A stretch of 64,000 nucleotides of DNA from MED-G105 sp039025235. Lineage in GTDB: Bacteria > Pseudomonadota > Alphaproteobacteria > Caulobacterales > Parvularculaceae. Below are positions 18,502 through 28,192 of the stretch, one piece after another. Position 1 is the stretch's first letter. Each line of letters begins with the position of its first letter. The notes beneath the pieces were generated by a model. That model was given only the letters and a program-made list of their open reading frames with translations. It had not been told where the DNA came from and made no database searches. The stretch is from positions 1 to 64,000 of the forward strand of contig JBCCOS010000001.1 of NCBI GenBank assembly GCA_039025235.1, given 5' to 3'. A program made the translations under genes and the position numbers.

Positions 18502-18650
18502 AGCGTTTTGATTGGCTTAGGCCTTTTGTTTTTGGCGGTGTTGCTTGTTTTAGCGAACGCAGCGCATCAAGTTGGTTGCCGGCTTGCTGCGGCGCGGCTA
18601 AGACGACTCGTAACACCATCGCAAATTCAAATTATTAAGCGGGAGAACCC

Positions 18651-19550
18651 ATGGCTGTCCTTGTCGATAAAAATTCAAATGTCATCTGTCAGGGTCTCAC
18701 CGGCAGCCAAGGGACATTTCACACTGAACAGGCCATTGCTTACGGCACAAAAATGGTTGGCGGTGTTACGCCAGGCAAGGGCGGGCAAACTTGGGTTGGC
18801 GGCGAGCCGGTAAAGGGAGCGGAGTTGCCCGTCTTTAATACGGTGAGCGAAGCACAATCCGCTGTTCGGGTTGATGCGTCGGTCGTTTATGTGCCGCCCG
18901 CCTTCGCTGCCGATTCTATTTTAGAGGCGATTGCGGCAGAAATACCGCTCATCGTTTGTATCACCGAAGGCATTCCGGTCCAGGACATGGTGAAGGTGAA
19001 ACGTGCCCTTGAGGGGTCCGCGTCGCGCCTTGTTGGACCCAACTGTCCGGGGGTCATCACACCAGGTGAATGCAAAATTGGCATTATGCCCGGGCATATT
19101 CACAAAGATGGTCATGTGGGAGTGGTCTCGCGTTCCGGCACGCTGACATATGAGGCCGTGCATCAGACCACTGTTGCCGGCCTTGGGCAGTCGACCTGTG
19201 TGGGGATCGGCGGAGACCCTGTTAAAGGGACCGACTTCATCGATGTGTTAGAGCTCTTTCTCGCTGACGATGACACGCATTCAATTATTATGATCGGTGA
19301 GATCGGTGGCTCCGCCGAAGCGGATGCGGCACTGTTTCTTTCCGAAAATAAAATCAAAAAACCAACCGTTGGTTTTATTGCTGGCGTAACGGCGCCTCCG
19401 GGGCGGCGCATGGGTCACGCTGGGGCTATTGTTTCTGGCGGCGATGATACGGCGGAAGCAAAAATTGAGGCAATGAAATCTGCTGGCATCACCGTTTCGC
19501 CGACCCCAGCGGCCATGGGACGGACGCTGCTCGAACTTCTTAAAAAATAA
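18651..19550 (+). CDS. sucD: Succinyl-CoA ligase, alpha subunit
   Basis: SucD binds CoA and carries the phosphohistidine of succinyl-CoA synthetase. The 299-residue product is full length, with the CoA-binding Rossmann part (NVICQGLTGSQGTFH) and the phospho-His in GRRMGHAGAIVSGG. GGGAGAACCC precedes the ATG. SucD works only with the beta subunit SucC, whose gene normally lies just upstream but is absent from this window. sucA follows after 105 bases. Confidence 0.97.
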   Translation: MAVLVDKNSNVICQGLTGSQGTFHTEQAIAYGTKMVGGVTPGKGGQTWVGGEPVKGAELPVFNTVSEAQSAVRVDASVVYVPPAFAADSILEAIAAEIPLIVCITEGIPVQDMVKVKRALEGSASRLVGPNCPGVITPGECKIGIMPGHIHKDGHVGVVSRSGTLTYEAVHQTTVAGLGQSTCVGIGGDPVKGTDFIDVLELFLADDDTHSIIMIGEIGGSAEADAALFLSENKIKKPTVGFIAGVTAPPGRRMGHAGAIVSGGDDTAEAKIEAMKSAGITVSPTPAAMGRTLLELLKK

Positions 19551-19655
19551 ACGTTTTTCACACTATCATCGATAACAATCTAACCATTGAATCGCTAGGC
19601 TATTCGACTATTTGAATAGATAGCTTTGTCCTCTGTAGTCTATTTGGTGTACGCG

Positions 19656-22600
19656 ATGGCGAACTCTGGCGACGGCCAAAAAATGGGCCCCGCACCTTCA
19701 TCAACAGGATCCCTCTCCGATGAGAGCCTCACGGCCCTTTCTGGTGGGAACGCCCTTTATATTGATGCTCAGTATGAGCGGTATTTGAATAATCCTGCGT
19801 CAGTCTCTGAAGACTGGCAAAGGCTGTTCGCGGCATCGGGCACTAATGGCGCTGCTAGTCATGGCGCCATGTCGTCAAACGGTTCGGCCAATCTGAATGG
19901 AGCGGCGAGCGTCGATCAAGCCACGGCACCTGGGCCGAGTTGGAAAAGGCCTGACTGGCCACCTCTTCCAAACGGTGAAATGACGGCCGCCTTTGATACC
20001 AATTGGGAGGGCGGCTTTGACGGCGCAACGGCAAAAGACATTGCCGATAAGATCGCGGCGCGTGGAACGCTAAGCGAAGAACAGGTTCAAAAAGAAACGC
20101 GAGATAGTCTTCGCGCTTTGATGCTGATTCGAGCCTATCGGATTAGAGGTCATCTGATTGCTGACCTTGACCCGTTGAAGCTTTCAACGGGCGCGTCACA
20201 TCCGGAATTAGATCCATTCACCTATGGGTTTACCGAAGAGGACATGCATCGGCCAATTTTTATCGATAATGTCCTAGGGCTTGAGACGGCAACGCTCACA
20301 GAAATTCTTGAAATCCTGAAACGAACATATAGCGGCACATTCGCTGTAGAGTTTATGCAAATCACGGATCCGGCGCAAAAGGCTTGGCTGCAGCGTCGCA
20401 TTGAAGGGCGTGATAAAGAGATTTCGTTTACCCGTGAGGGAAAGCTCGCAATTCTCAACAAAATGACCGAGGCGGAAGGGTTCGAAAACTTTCTGCATAC
20501 GAAGTATGTTGGAACGAAACGTTTTGGTCTCGATGGCGCGGAGGCAACCGTTCCGGCGCTTGAGCAAATTATAAAACGTGGCGGCGCGCTTGGCGTACAA
20601 CAGATTATTATTGGCATGCCCCATCGCGGGCGCCTTAATGTCTTAGCGGCGGTGATGGGGAAACCATACACACAGATTTTCCACGAGTTCCGCGGCGGCT
20701 CGATAACGCCCGACGATGTGGGCGGCTCGGGCGACGTTAAATATCATCTCGGCGCTTCGTCGGATCGTGAGTTTGATGGTAATGCGGTGCATTTGTCGCT
20801 GACGGCAAATCCTTCGCACCTCGAAGCTGTCAATCCGGTTGTTCTCGGGAAGTGTCGCTCTAAGCAAGATCGGATTACCGAGCATAAAGCCTCTGATACA
20901 CGCGGCCATGTGTTGCCTCTTCTCCTGCATGGTGATGCGGCTTTTGCAGGGCAGGGGATAGTCGCGGAGTGCTTTGGCCTTTCGGGACTGCGCGGATATC
21001 GCACCGGCGGGACCATCCATTTCATTGTCAATAATCAGATTGGCTTCACGACCAGTCCGAAATTTGCGCGTTCATCGCCCTATCCATCAGACGTTGCAAA
21101 GATGGTTGAAGCACCAATCTTTCACGTTAATGGTGATGACCCAGAAGCAGTGGTCTTTGCGGCAAAAGTTGCAACTGAGTTTCGTCAAGAGTTTGGCGCA
21201 GATGTTGTCATTGACATGTTCTGCTATCGTCGCTTTGGACATAATGAAGGGGACGAGCCAAGCTTTACGCAACCCTTAATGTACAAAAAGATCAAGACAC
21301 ATCCGACCGCACGTAAGCGGTATGCGGAGCGCCTTGTGGCTGAGGGTGTCATCGACGACAAATATGATGACATGGAGCGCGCTAAATTTCGCGACTTCCT
21401 TGAGGACGAATTTGAAGCGGCAAAAGACTTCGAGCCCAAAAAAGCCGATTGGCTTGATGGGGAGTGGTCAGGCTTTAAGCCACCGGTGGATGATGATCGT
21501 CGTGGGAAAACCGCTCTCGACATAGAAACGCTGAAGTCCGTTGGGGAGCAAACTTGTTCGCATCCTCCTGAAGTAAAAGTTCACAAAACACTGCAGCGTG
21601 TTTTACAGCAGCGTCGCGAGAATTTTGCCTCTGGCAAAAATATTGACTGGGCCAGTGCCGAGGCATTGGCCTTTGGAACACTCCTGCTTGACGGATATGG
21701 GGTCCGGTTGTCCGGTCAGGATTCGCGCCGCGGGACCTTCTCGCAACGTCATTCGGTTTTCATCGATCAGGAAACCGAGCAAACCTACACGCCCCTTAAA
21801 TATCTCAATGGGGCTGAGGGAAATTTTGAAGTCCATGATTCGAACCTATCCGAATTCGCGGTGATGGGATTTGAATACGGTTATTCATTGGCGAACCCGC
21901 AATGCCTGGTTTTATGGGAAGCGCAGTTTGGTGATTTTGCCAATGGCGCTCAGGTGATGGTTGACCAGTTCATTTCATCCGGTGAGCGGAAGTGGCTGCG
22001 GATGTCCGGGCTCGTGCTTCTTCTACCCCATGGCTACGAAGGACAAGGGCCAGAGCATTCATCAGCGCGTCTTGAGCGTTACCTGCAGATGTGCGCCCAG
22101 GATAATATGCAGGTCGCCAACTGTACAACGCCTGCGAATTATTTCCATATCTTACGTCGTCAGATGATGCGTGACTTCCGCAAGCCGCTGGTGATGATGA
22201 CACCAAAGTCGCTTTTGCGGCATAAAAAATGTGTATCGACCATTGAGGAGATGGGCCCCGGTTCATCTTTTCATCGCGTTTTATGGGATGATGCTGAATA
22301 TCAGAAAGATTCTAATACCAAGCTTGTTGCTGACAATAAGATTAAGCGGGTCGTGATCTGTTCTGGTAAAGTCTATTATGACTTATTCGAAGAACGCGAA
22401 GCGCGCGGCGTGAATGATATCTATCTAATGCGGGTAGAGCAATTTTATCCGTATCCGGTGCAATCCATGATTAAAGAGCTAAGCCGCTTCAAGCACGCGG
22501 ATATGGTATGGTGTCAGGAAGAGCCTAAGAATATGGGTGCGTGGTCTTTCATTGAACCCAACATTGAATGGACACTTAATCAAATTGACGCAAAGTGCCC

Positions 22601-22709
22601 ACGTGCGCGCTATGTGGGGCGACCAGCGTCAGCATCAACCGCTACGGGACTTATGTCCCAGCACAAAAAGGAATTAGATGCGTTCTTGAATGATGCGCTG
22701 ACGATATAG
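19656..22709 (+). CDS. sucA: 2-oxoglutarate dehydrogenase E1 component
   Basis: E1o is a thiamin-diphosphate enzyme that decarboxylates 2-oxoglutarate and loads SucB. The protein is about 1017 residues, with the short N-terminal E2-binding segment (ALYIDAQYERYLNNPASV), a Gly/Asn/Ala linker, and catalytic motifs such as IGMPHRGRLNVL, HYHLGASSDRE-like and the NEGDEPSFTQP metal-binding region. The ATG at 19656 (MANSGDG) is preferred over TTG at 19626. It belongs to the sucD-sucA-sucB-lpd cluster. Confidence 0.97.
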   Translation: MANSGDGQKMGPAPSSTGSLSDESLTALSGGNALYIDAQYERYLNNPASVSEDWQRLFAASGTNGAASHGAMSSNGSANLNGAASVDQATAPGPSWKRPDWPPLPNGEMTAAFDTNWEGGFDGATAKDIADKIAARGTLSEEQVQKETRDSLRALMLIRAYRIRGHLIADLDPLKLSTGASHPELDPFTYGFTEEDMHRPIFIDNVLGLETATLTEILEILKRTYSGTFAVEFMQITDPAQKAWLQRRIEGRDKEISFTREGKLAILNKMTEAEGFENFLHTKYVGTKRFGLDGAEATVPALEQIIKRGGALGVQQIIIGMPHRGRLNVLAAVMGKPYTQIFHEFRGGSITPDDVGGSGDVKYHLGASSDREFDGNAVHLSLTANPSHLEAVNPVVLGKCRSKQDRITEHKASDTRGHVLPLLLHGDAAFAGQGIVAECFGLSGLRGYRTGGTIHFIVNNQIGFTTSPKFARSSPYPSDVAKMVEAPIFHVNGDDPEAVVFAAKVATEFRQEFGADVVIDMFCYRRFGHNEGDEPSFTQPLMYKKIKTHPTARKRYAERLVAEGVIDDKYDDMERAKFRDFLEDEFEAAKDFEPKKADWLDGEWSGFKPPVDDDRRGKTALDIETLKSVGEQTCSHPPEVKVHKTLQRVLQQRRENFASGKNIDWASAEALAFGTLLLDGYGVRLSGQDSRRGTFSQRHSVFIDQETEQTYTPLKYLNGAEGNFEVHDSNLSEFAVMGFEYGYSLANPQCLVLWEAQFGDFANGAQVMVDQFISSGERKWLRMSGLVLLLPHGYEGQGPEHSSARLERYLQMCAQDNMQVANCTTPANYFHILRRQMMRDFRKPLVMMTPKSLLRHKKCVSTIEEMGPGSSFHRVLWDDAEYQKDSNTKLVADNKIKRVVICSGKVYYDLFEEREARGVNDIYLMRVEQFYPYPVQSMIKELSRFKHADMVWCQEEPKNMGAWSFIEPNIEWTLNQIDAKCPRARYVGRPASASTATGLMSQHKKELDAFLNDALTI

Positions 22710-22971
22710 CTATAATCGCCGGTTTGTTTCGAGGTTTGGATCGGAAATTTTTCGAACTCTATTGCCCCTAAGAAACTTTTACATTTGTCTCGGTTCCGGA
22801 TTTCATCGTCTTAGACGGTTTTCTGGGCGCCGTTTCAAAATCAGATTACGATGGAAACCAACTTTCAGCCTTGTCATAAAACGGCATCAGGCTGACCAAA
22901 AGAGACGCGAAGATCTTCGCAAACAAAACCGCGCGGTATCATCAATGGCGCGGGAAATGGGAGCACTTTCG

Positions 22972-24504
22972 ATGGGTACTGAAATTAGGGTCCCGACTCT
23001 CGGAGAATCGGTTACCGAGGCGACAATCGCGAAATGGTTGAAGTCGGTGGGTGACCAGGTATCAGCCGATGAACCTGTTGTTGAGCTGGAAACGGACAAA
23101 GTCTCTGTTGAAGCCCCCGCGCCCGCGGCCGGTGTCCTGACTGAGATTGTTGCTAATGAGGGGGATACGGTCGAAGTCGACGCCTTACTCGGGCGAATTG
23201 GTGAGGGTGGTGGCGAGGCCGTGACCGCCGCAACGCCAAGTAAGACATCAAACGCGCCTGACGCGCCCGCCGCTGACACGACTACAGCTGGCGCGGCGTC
23301 TGGCACCCGCGGCGAGATGGTCGATGTGGTTGTTCCCGAAGGCGGGGAATCGGTGACCGAGGCTGATATTGGTGAATGGCTGAAGTCGGTTGGTGATACA
23401 GTTGCAGCAGATGATCCGTTAGTAACGCTTGAAACCGATAAAGCCGCCATGGACGTTGCGGCGCCTGTTGCGGGTATCGTGCGTGAGGTCCGTGCGCAGG
23501 AAGGGGATACGGTCGAGGTTGGCGCTGTCATTGCTGTCATCGAGAAAGGGGCAAGCGCTGGGGCTGCCCCATCAACGATGGCGTCAAATGGGGCTGTGGC
23601 ACCGGCAAATGGTTCTGACGTGCAGCCAGCGGCAACTGCGGCTTCTTCCACGTTGTCGCCAGCGCCGCGCCGGGTTGTAAATGAGCACGGTCTCGATGCC
23701 AATGCCATTTCGGGAACGGGTAAAGACGGCCGGGTCACAAAAGGCGATGCGTTAGGCGCCATCGGTGCAAAATCAAAAGCGCCGGCGCCGTCCGTGGATT
23801 TAGGGCCGCGCGAAGAGCGGGTAAAAATGTCCCGCTTGCGCCAGACCATCGCGCGTCGCCTTAAAGAGGCGCAAGATACCGCTGCCATGCTCACGACATT
23901 CAATGACGTTGACATGTCAGCTGTCATGGATCTACGTAATCAGTACAAAGAGCTCTTTGAAAAGAAGCATGGCGTTAAACTGGGCTTTATGTCGTTCTTT
24001 GTGAAAGCCTGTGTCCACGCCTTGAAGGAAGTGCCGGACGTTAATGCCGAAATTGATGGTGCTGAGATCATTTATAAAAACCATTATGATATTGGTGTTG
24101 CCGTCGGTTCCGATAAAGGACTTGTTGTGCCCGTTTTGCGGGACGCCGACATGAAGTCCCTGGCAACTGTCGAGGCTGAGATTAATGACTTTGGCCGTCG
24201 TGCCCGCGACGGATCGTTAGGTCTCGACGACATGCAAGGCGGAACATTCACAATATCAAATGGTGGGGTCTATGGGTCGCTCATGTCGACACCAATTTTG
24301 AACCCGCCACAGTCGGGTATTCTCGGTATGCATCGCATTGAAAAGCGGCCGGTTGTCGTTGGCGATGACATCGTTATCCGGCCTATGATGTATCTCGCTT
24401 TGTCCTATGACCATCGCATCATCGATGGAAAGGGCGCTGTGACGTTCCTTGTCCGTGTGAAAGAAAATCTCGAAGATCCACAACGGCTCTTACTGGATTT
24501 ATAG
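22972..24504 (+). CDS. sucB: Dihydrolipoamide succinyltransferase (E2o) with two lipoyl domains
   Basis: E2o transfers the succinyl group from lipoamide to CoA. The 510-residue protein has two lipoyl domains, not the single one usual in proteobacterial SucB: the lipoylated lysines should be K43 (ETDKVSVE) and K157 (ETDKAAMD). Both are followed by Ala/Pro-rich linkers, then a peripheral subunit-binding domain (VVNEHGLDANAISGTGKDGRVTK, split here) and the catalytic domain with DHRIIDG. The ATG at 22972 has GGGAG about 8 bases upstream. The frame is open much further upstream, but that part has no domain resemblance. Confidence 0.95.
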   Translation: MGTEIRVPTLGESVTEATIAKWLKSVGDQVSADEPVVELETDKVSVEAPAPAAGVLTEIVANEGDTVEVDALLGRIGEGGGEAVTAATPSKTSNAPDAPAADTTTAGAASGTRGEMVDVVVPEGGESVTEADIGEWLKSVGDTVAADDPLVTLETDKAAMDVAAPVAGIVREVRAQEGDTVEVGAVIAVIEKGASAGAAPSTMASNGAVAPANGSDVQPAATAASSTLSPAPRRVVNEHGLDANAISGTGKDGRVTKGDALGAIGAKSKAPAPSVDLGPREERVKMSRLRQTIARRLKEAQDTAAMLTTFNDVDMSAVMDLRNQYKELFEKKHGVKLGFMSFFVKACVHALKEVPDVNAEIDGAEIIYKNHYDIGVAVGSDKGLVVPVLRDADMKSLATVEAEINDFGRRARDGSLGLDDMQGGTFTISNGGVYGSLMSTPILNPPQSGILGMHRIEKRPVVVGDDIVIRPMMYLALSYDHRIIDGKGAVTFLVRVKENLEDPQRLLLDL

Positions 24505-24566
24505 GGATGCTTTTTCTCAAGAGCGTCCATTTGTAAATGGCGTCCAATATACTACGGAGAAAGTCA

Positions 24567-25976
24567 GTGAGTGAGAAATATGATGTCATCGTCATTGGCG
24601 CAGGCCCCGGTGGCTATAACGCTGCAATTCGCGCAGGGCAGCTCGGCTTAAAGGCTGCGATTATTGAAAAACGGGATACGGGAAAGCTCGGTGGAACGTG
24701 CCTGAATGTGGGCTGTATTCCCTCCAAGGCCCTCCTCCATGCTTCCGAGCTTTATGAAGTCGCGGTGAAGGACTTTGCGAACTTCGGTATAAAGACGAAT
24801 GGCGTTTCGCTCGACCTCCCTAAGATGCTCGCGCAAAAGGATGACGCGGTTGAGGGGCTCACGAAGGGCGTTGAGTATCTTATGAAAAAGAATAAGGCCG
24901 AAGTATATCTCGGTGCTGGCGAAATCGTAGAGCCGGGCAAGGTGCGTGTCACGGCAGGCGATGGAACAACCACCGATCTTGAAACAAGTCATATCATCAT
25001 CGCAACGGGGTCCGAAGTGACCCCGCTTCCTGGCGTCGATATCGATGAAAAACAAGTGGTGTCTTCAACCGGGGCGCTCGCGCTACCGTCCGTGCCAAAG
25101 CATATGGTGCTCGTCGGTGGCGGCGTTATTGGCTTGGAACTTGGGTCAGTATGGCGCCGACTTGGTGCGGAAGTGACGGTTGTTGAGTTCCTCGATCGGA
25201 TCCTGCCAACCATGGATGGCGAAGTGTCAAAAAACTTCCAACGCATTCTTAAAAAACAAGGCATGAACTTTAAACTGAAATCGAAAGTGACCGGCGTTCA
25301 GAAATTGAAAACCAAAACGAAGGTTTCGATTGAACCTGCCGATGGTGGTGAACAAGAGGTTTTGGACGCAGACGTGGTGCTCGTCGCGATTGGTCGACGT
25401 CCGTATACAGAAAGGTTAGGCCTTGAGCGCATTGGCGTTGCGACCGATAATCGTGGCTTTATCTTAACCGACCACTTCCGAACGAATGTGCCAGGTGTTT
25501 GGGCCATTGGCGATTGTATACACGGGCCGATGCTGGCGCACAAAGCCGAAGATGATGCCGTTGCCTGTATTGAGCTTATTGCTGGCAAGCCAGGGCACGT
25601 GAATTACGATACCGTACCCAATGTTGTTTATAGTTACCCTGAGGTCGCGTCAGTTGGTAAAACGGAAGAAGAGCTAAAAGCAGCTGGCGTTTCATACAAG
25701 TCTGGAAAATTTCCTTTTGCCGCAAACAGCCGTGCCAAAACCAATCACGAGACGGATGGGTTTGCAAAAATCCTGGCTGACGCAGAAACCGATAAAATAC
25801 TCGGCGCCCATATCATCGGGCCGGGTGCCGGCGAGCTTATTGCTGAAGTCGTCAGTGTGATGGAATTTGGGGGTGCCTCTGAAGATATTGCACGCACCTG
25901 TCACGCTCATCCGACGCGCTCAGAAGCGGTGCGCCAGGCGGCTATGGGCGTCGAAGGCTGGACGATGCAGGCGTAA
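24567..25976 (+). CDS. lpdA: Dihydrolipoamide dehydrogenase (E3)
   Basis: E3 reoxidises dihydrolipoamide with NAD. The 469-residue protein has the FAD motif GAGPGGYNAA, the redox disulfide C45/C50 in GGTCLNVGCIPSK, the NAD-binding GGGVIGLELG and the C-terminal HAHPTRSEA catalytic segment. The GTG at 24567 is chosen because GGAGAAAG lies 7 bases upstream; the ATG at 24537 lacks one. It is the last gene of the suc cluster, 62 bases after sucB. Confidence 0.96.
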   Translation: MSEKYDVIVIGAGPGGYNAAIRAGQLGLKAAIIEKRDTGKLGGTCLNVGCIPSKALLHASELYEVAVKDFANFGIKTNGVSLDLPKMLAQKDDAVEGLTKGVEYLMKKNKAEVYLGAGEIVEPGKVRVTAGDGTTTDLETSHIIIATGSEVTPLPGVDIDEKQVVSSTGALALPSVPKHMVLVGGGVIGLELGSVWRRLGAEVTVVEFLDRILPTMDGEVSKNFQRILKKQGMNFKLKSKVTGVQKLKTKTKVSIEPADGGEQEVLDADVVLVAIGRRPYTERLGLERIGVATDNRGFILTDHFRTNVPGVWAIGDCIHGPMLAHKAEDDAVACIELIAGKPGHVNYDTVPNVVYSYPEVASVGKTEEELKAAGVSYKSGKFPFAANSRAKTNHETDGFAKILADAETDKILGAHIIGPGAGELIAEVVSVMEFGGASEDIARTCHAHPTRSEAVRQAAMGVEGWTMQA

Positions 25977-26522
25977 AGGGGTTGAATACCGCTGGTTTGT
26001 CCCGGTGATGGTGCACGCCTCTGGCGTTTACCTGTTATAAACCGACCGACATCTGCTCAAACGCTGCTTATTGGTTGCTTTTGAGGTGGTCGTATTTGAG
26101 CCTGCCGCTTTCAGTGCTTTGTCCTCATTTTTAAAAACGCGTATTCCTCAACAGCATGGGGTGCTTCAGATCGACGGTAATCAGATACTTTTGATCTTTG
26201 TTTTCGCGATCAGGCTCCCTTGGGTTGATATTGAACCATGTTGCCGCATTGTTGATTCCTAAACCTATAGGGCTTGCGTCCGAGCAAAATCCCCGCTGAT
26301 ATATCGAAAAGTCTGAATAGAAACTCCAAATCCGACGCGGCAGGTCATTTAGTTGCTTCAGCGAAATAATGTTTTCGACAAATTGACTCATACCGTTCTG
26401 AATTCATGTGGGAATCCCGAATTCCGGCAGGGCGATCGGACGCCTAGCGTTATCCAGCATGACTGTCTTGGCGCGCGTTTCATCGGTGCATCAATAAATC
26501 AACGCAGGGTATAATTGGTACT
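25977..26522. other. Intergenic region after lpd
   Basis: About 550 bp with no confirmed gene. It contains an 86-codon open frame on the minus strand (26131-26391) described separately. No terminator of classic form was seen after lpd. Confidence 0.35.
26131..26391 (-). CDS. Doubtful small ORF or gene remnant
   Basis: The predicted 86-residue peptide is hydrophilic, with a varied composition that looks more protein-like than most chance frames (segments such as WSFYSDFSIYQRGF and WFNINPREPD). There is no good ribosome-binding site and no recognised domain. It could be a decayed gene fragment. Confidence 0.2.
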   Translation of the reverse strand: MSQFVENIISLKQLNDLPRRIWSFYSDFSIYQRGFCSDASPIGLGINNAATWFNINPREPDRENKDQKYLITVDLKHPMLLRNTRF

Positions 26523-28148
26523 ATGTTTTATATCGTTTTAGCCGGCATCGCTTTGTGTGGCCTTAGCTTGGCGCTATTCCAGATGCGCGATCATCCGCGT
26601 GGTCTTTACATCCTGTTCTTTGCAGAGATGTGGGAGCGTTTTTCTTATTATGGAATGCGCGCTCTTTTAGTCCTTTATTTGACCAAGCATTTTCTGTTCG
26701 ATCTTCAGGATGCCTATGGCCTCTACGGCGCTTATACGACACTCGTATTCATAACCCCTGTCATTGGCGGAACACTGGCTGATCGGTTTTTGGGTCAACG
26801 TCGAGCCGTTCTAATCGGGGCAATCCTCCTCGTGCTTGGCCACGCTGGAATGGCGATAGAAGGGGACCCAGTCGTTGCTGGTGGAACGGCAGATCCCGCC
26901 GTTCTGAATATCTTTTATCTATCGCTTGCTTTGATCATTGTAGGGGTTGGCTTTCTAAAGGCCAACATCTCGTCAATTGTCGGTGAGCTCTATACGAAAA
27001 CAGATCCACGCCGCGATGGCGCCTTCACGCTTTTTTATGTGGGCATTAATTTGGGTGCCGCGTTTGGTGCGCTTTTAGCGGGGTATTTGGGGGAGACATT
27101 TGGCTGGAAATATGGCTTTGGTCTCGCAGGAATTGGCATGCTTGCTGGTCTGGTCGTATTTATTTGGGGCAAACCTCTCCTGCAGGGCGCTGGTGAGCCC
27201 CGCAATCCCGCTGTTTTAAACCAAAAGCGTATCGGTGTGCTGACCACTGAACATCTCATTTATATTGGTACGCTTGCCGCGACAGTTTTTGTTTGGTGGG
27301 CTGTTCGCGCGCAAGATACCGTCAATATCCTTCTCATGATTACGGGAGCTGTGACTGTTGGCTATATTACCTTTCGTTCAGTGACCACGCTTGAACCACA
27401 TGCGCGGGATCGGATCTTTGCGGCTCTATTTCTCATCTCCATACAAATTCTTTTTTGGGGATTATTTGAGCAGGCTGGTTCCTCCCTTAATATCTACACA
27501 GATGAGCAAGTTGATCGGCGGATTTTCGGACAGGAAATTGTTCCTTCGGTTTTTCAATCCCTTAACGCAATTTATATTGTTTTGCTTGGACCGCTTTTTG
27601 CGATGCTGTGGATCTTTCTTGGGAAAAAGGGCCTGGAACCCACAGCGCCTCAGAAGTTTGGTGTTGGTGTGATACTTTTGGGCCTTGGCTTTTTAGTGTT
27701 GGTCGGGGGCGCGAATATCTCATCATCACTCACGCCGGTTATCTTTATTTTTCTAATCTATCTTTTGCATACGATGGGTGAGCTTTGTCTGTCTCCTGTC
27801 GGGCTATCGGCAATGACGCGTTTATCTGTTCCAAACATGGTCGGGTTGATCATGGGCACTTGGTTTCTGGCATCAGGGGCAGGCAATGCGGTTGCTGCAT
27901 TAATTGCTCAGGCGACAGCGGCGACCGGTCCTGATGGGGAAAGTGTTGTCCTCGGGGTCTATTCCAATGTCGGATGGCTTGCTGTTGTTTTCGGTATTGG
28001 ACTGCTCGCGATATCGCCATTCGTGAACCGACGCATGCACCTTGATACCCTTACGGATGATCCGCAACCCCTTGCCGGTGCATCCGAAATTGGAGAACCT
28101 TCCGCCGCGGGCGTTCATCCGCAACGTAAAGAACAACCGGCTGAGTAG
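26523..28148 (+). CDS. POT family proton-dependent oligopeptide transporter
   Basis: This is an MFS-type transporter for di- and tripeptides. The family signature ExxER is at residues 35-39 (EMWERFSYYGMRALL), and the PTR2-type segment FTLFYVGINLGAAFGALLAG follows. About 14 helices span 541 residues. A short extra hydrophobic segment (2-18) precedes the first canonical helix. The tail is acidic and soluble. No strong ribosome-binding site was seen. A cobalamin adenosyltransferase gene follows 44 bases later. Confidence 0.93.
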   Translation: MFYIVLAGIALCGLSLALFQMRDHPRGLYILFFAEMWERFSYYGMRALLVLYLTKHFLFDLQDAYGLYGAYTTLVFITPVIGGTLADRFLGQRRAVLIGAILLVLGHAGMAIEGDPVVAGGTADPAVLNIFYLSLALIIVGVGFLKANISSIVGELYTKTDPRRDGAFTLFYVGINLGAAFGALLAGYLGETFGWKYGFGLAGIGMLAGLVVFIWGKPLLQGAGEPRNPAVLNQKRIGVLTTEHLIYIGTLAATVFVWWAVRAQDTVNILLMITGAVTVGYITFRSVTTLEPHARDRIFAALFLISIQILFWGLFEQAGSSLNIYTDEQVDRRIFGQEIVPSVFQSLNAIYIVLLGPLFAMLWIFLGKKGLEPTAPQKFGVGVILLGLGFLVLVGGANISSSLTPVIFIFLIYLLHTMGELCLSPVGLSAMTRLSVPNMVGLIMGTWFLASGAGNAVAALIAQATAATGPDGESVVLGVYSNVGWLAVVFGIGLLAISPFVNRRMHLDTLTDDPQPLAGASEIGEPSAAGVHPQRKEQPAE

Positions 28149-28192
28149 TTTTATACGATTTGGCTATTAATGACTGCAGAAAGGTGGCGTCT

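Noticed and set aside
18508..18650. Open frame before sucD that begins with hydrophobic residues
   Set aside because: It starts with TTG without a ribosome-binding site, overlaps the sucD start in another frame and has no family likeness.
22887..23927. Long minus-strand open frame across sucB
   Set aside because: It is a Ser/Ala/Thr-rich shadow of the real, well supported sucB gene, typical of G+C-rich antisense frames.
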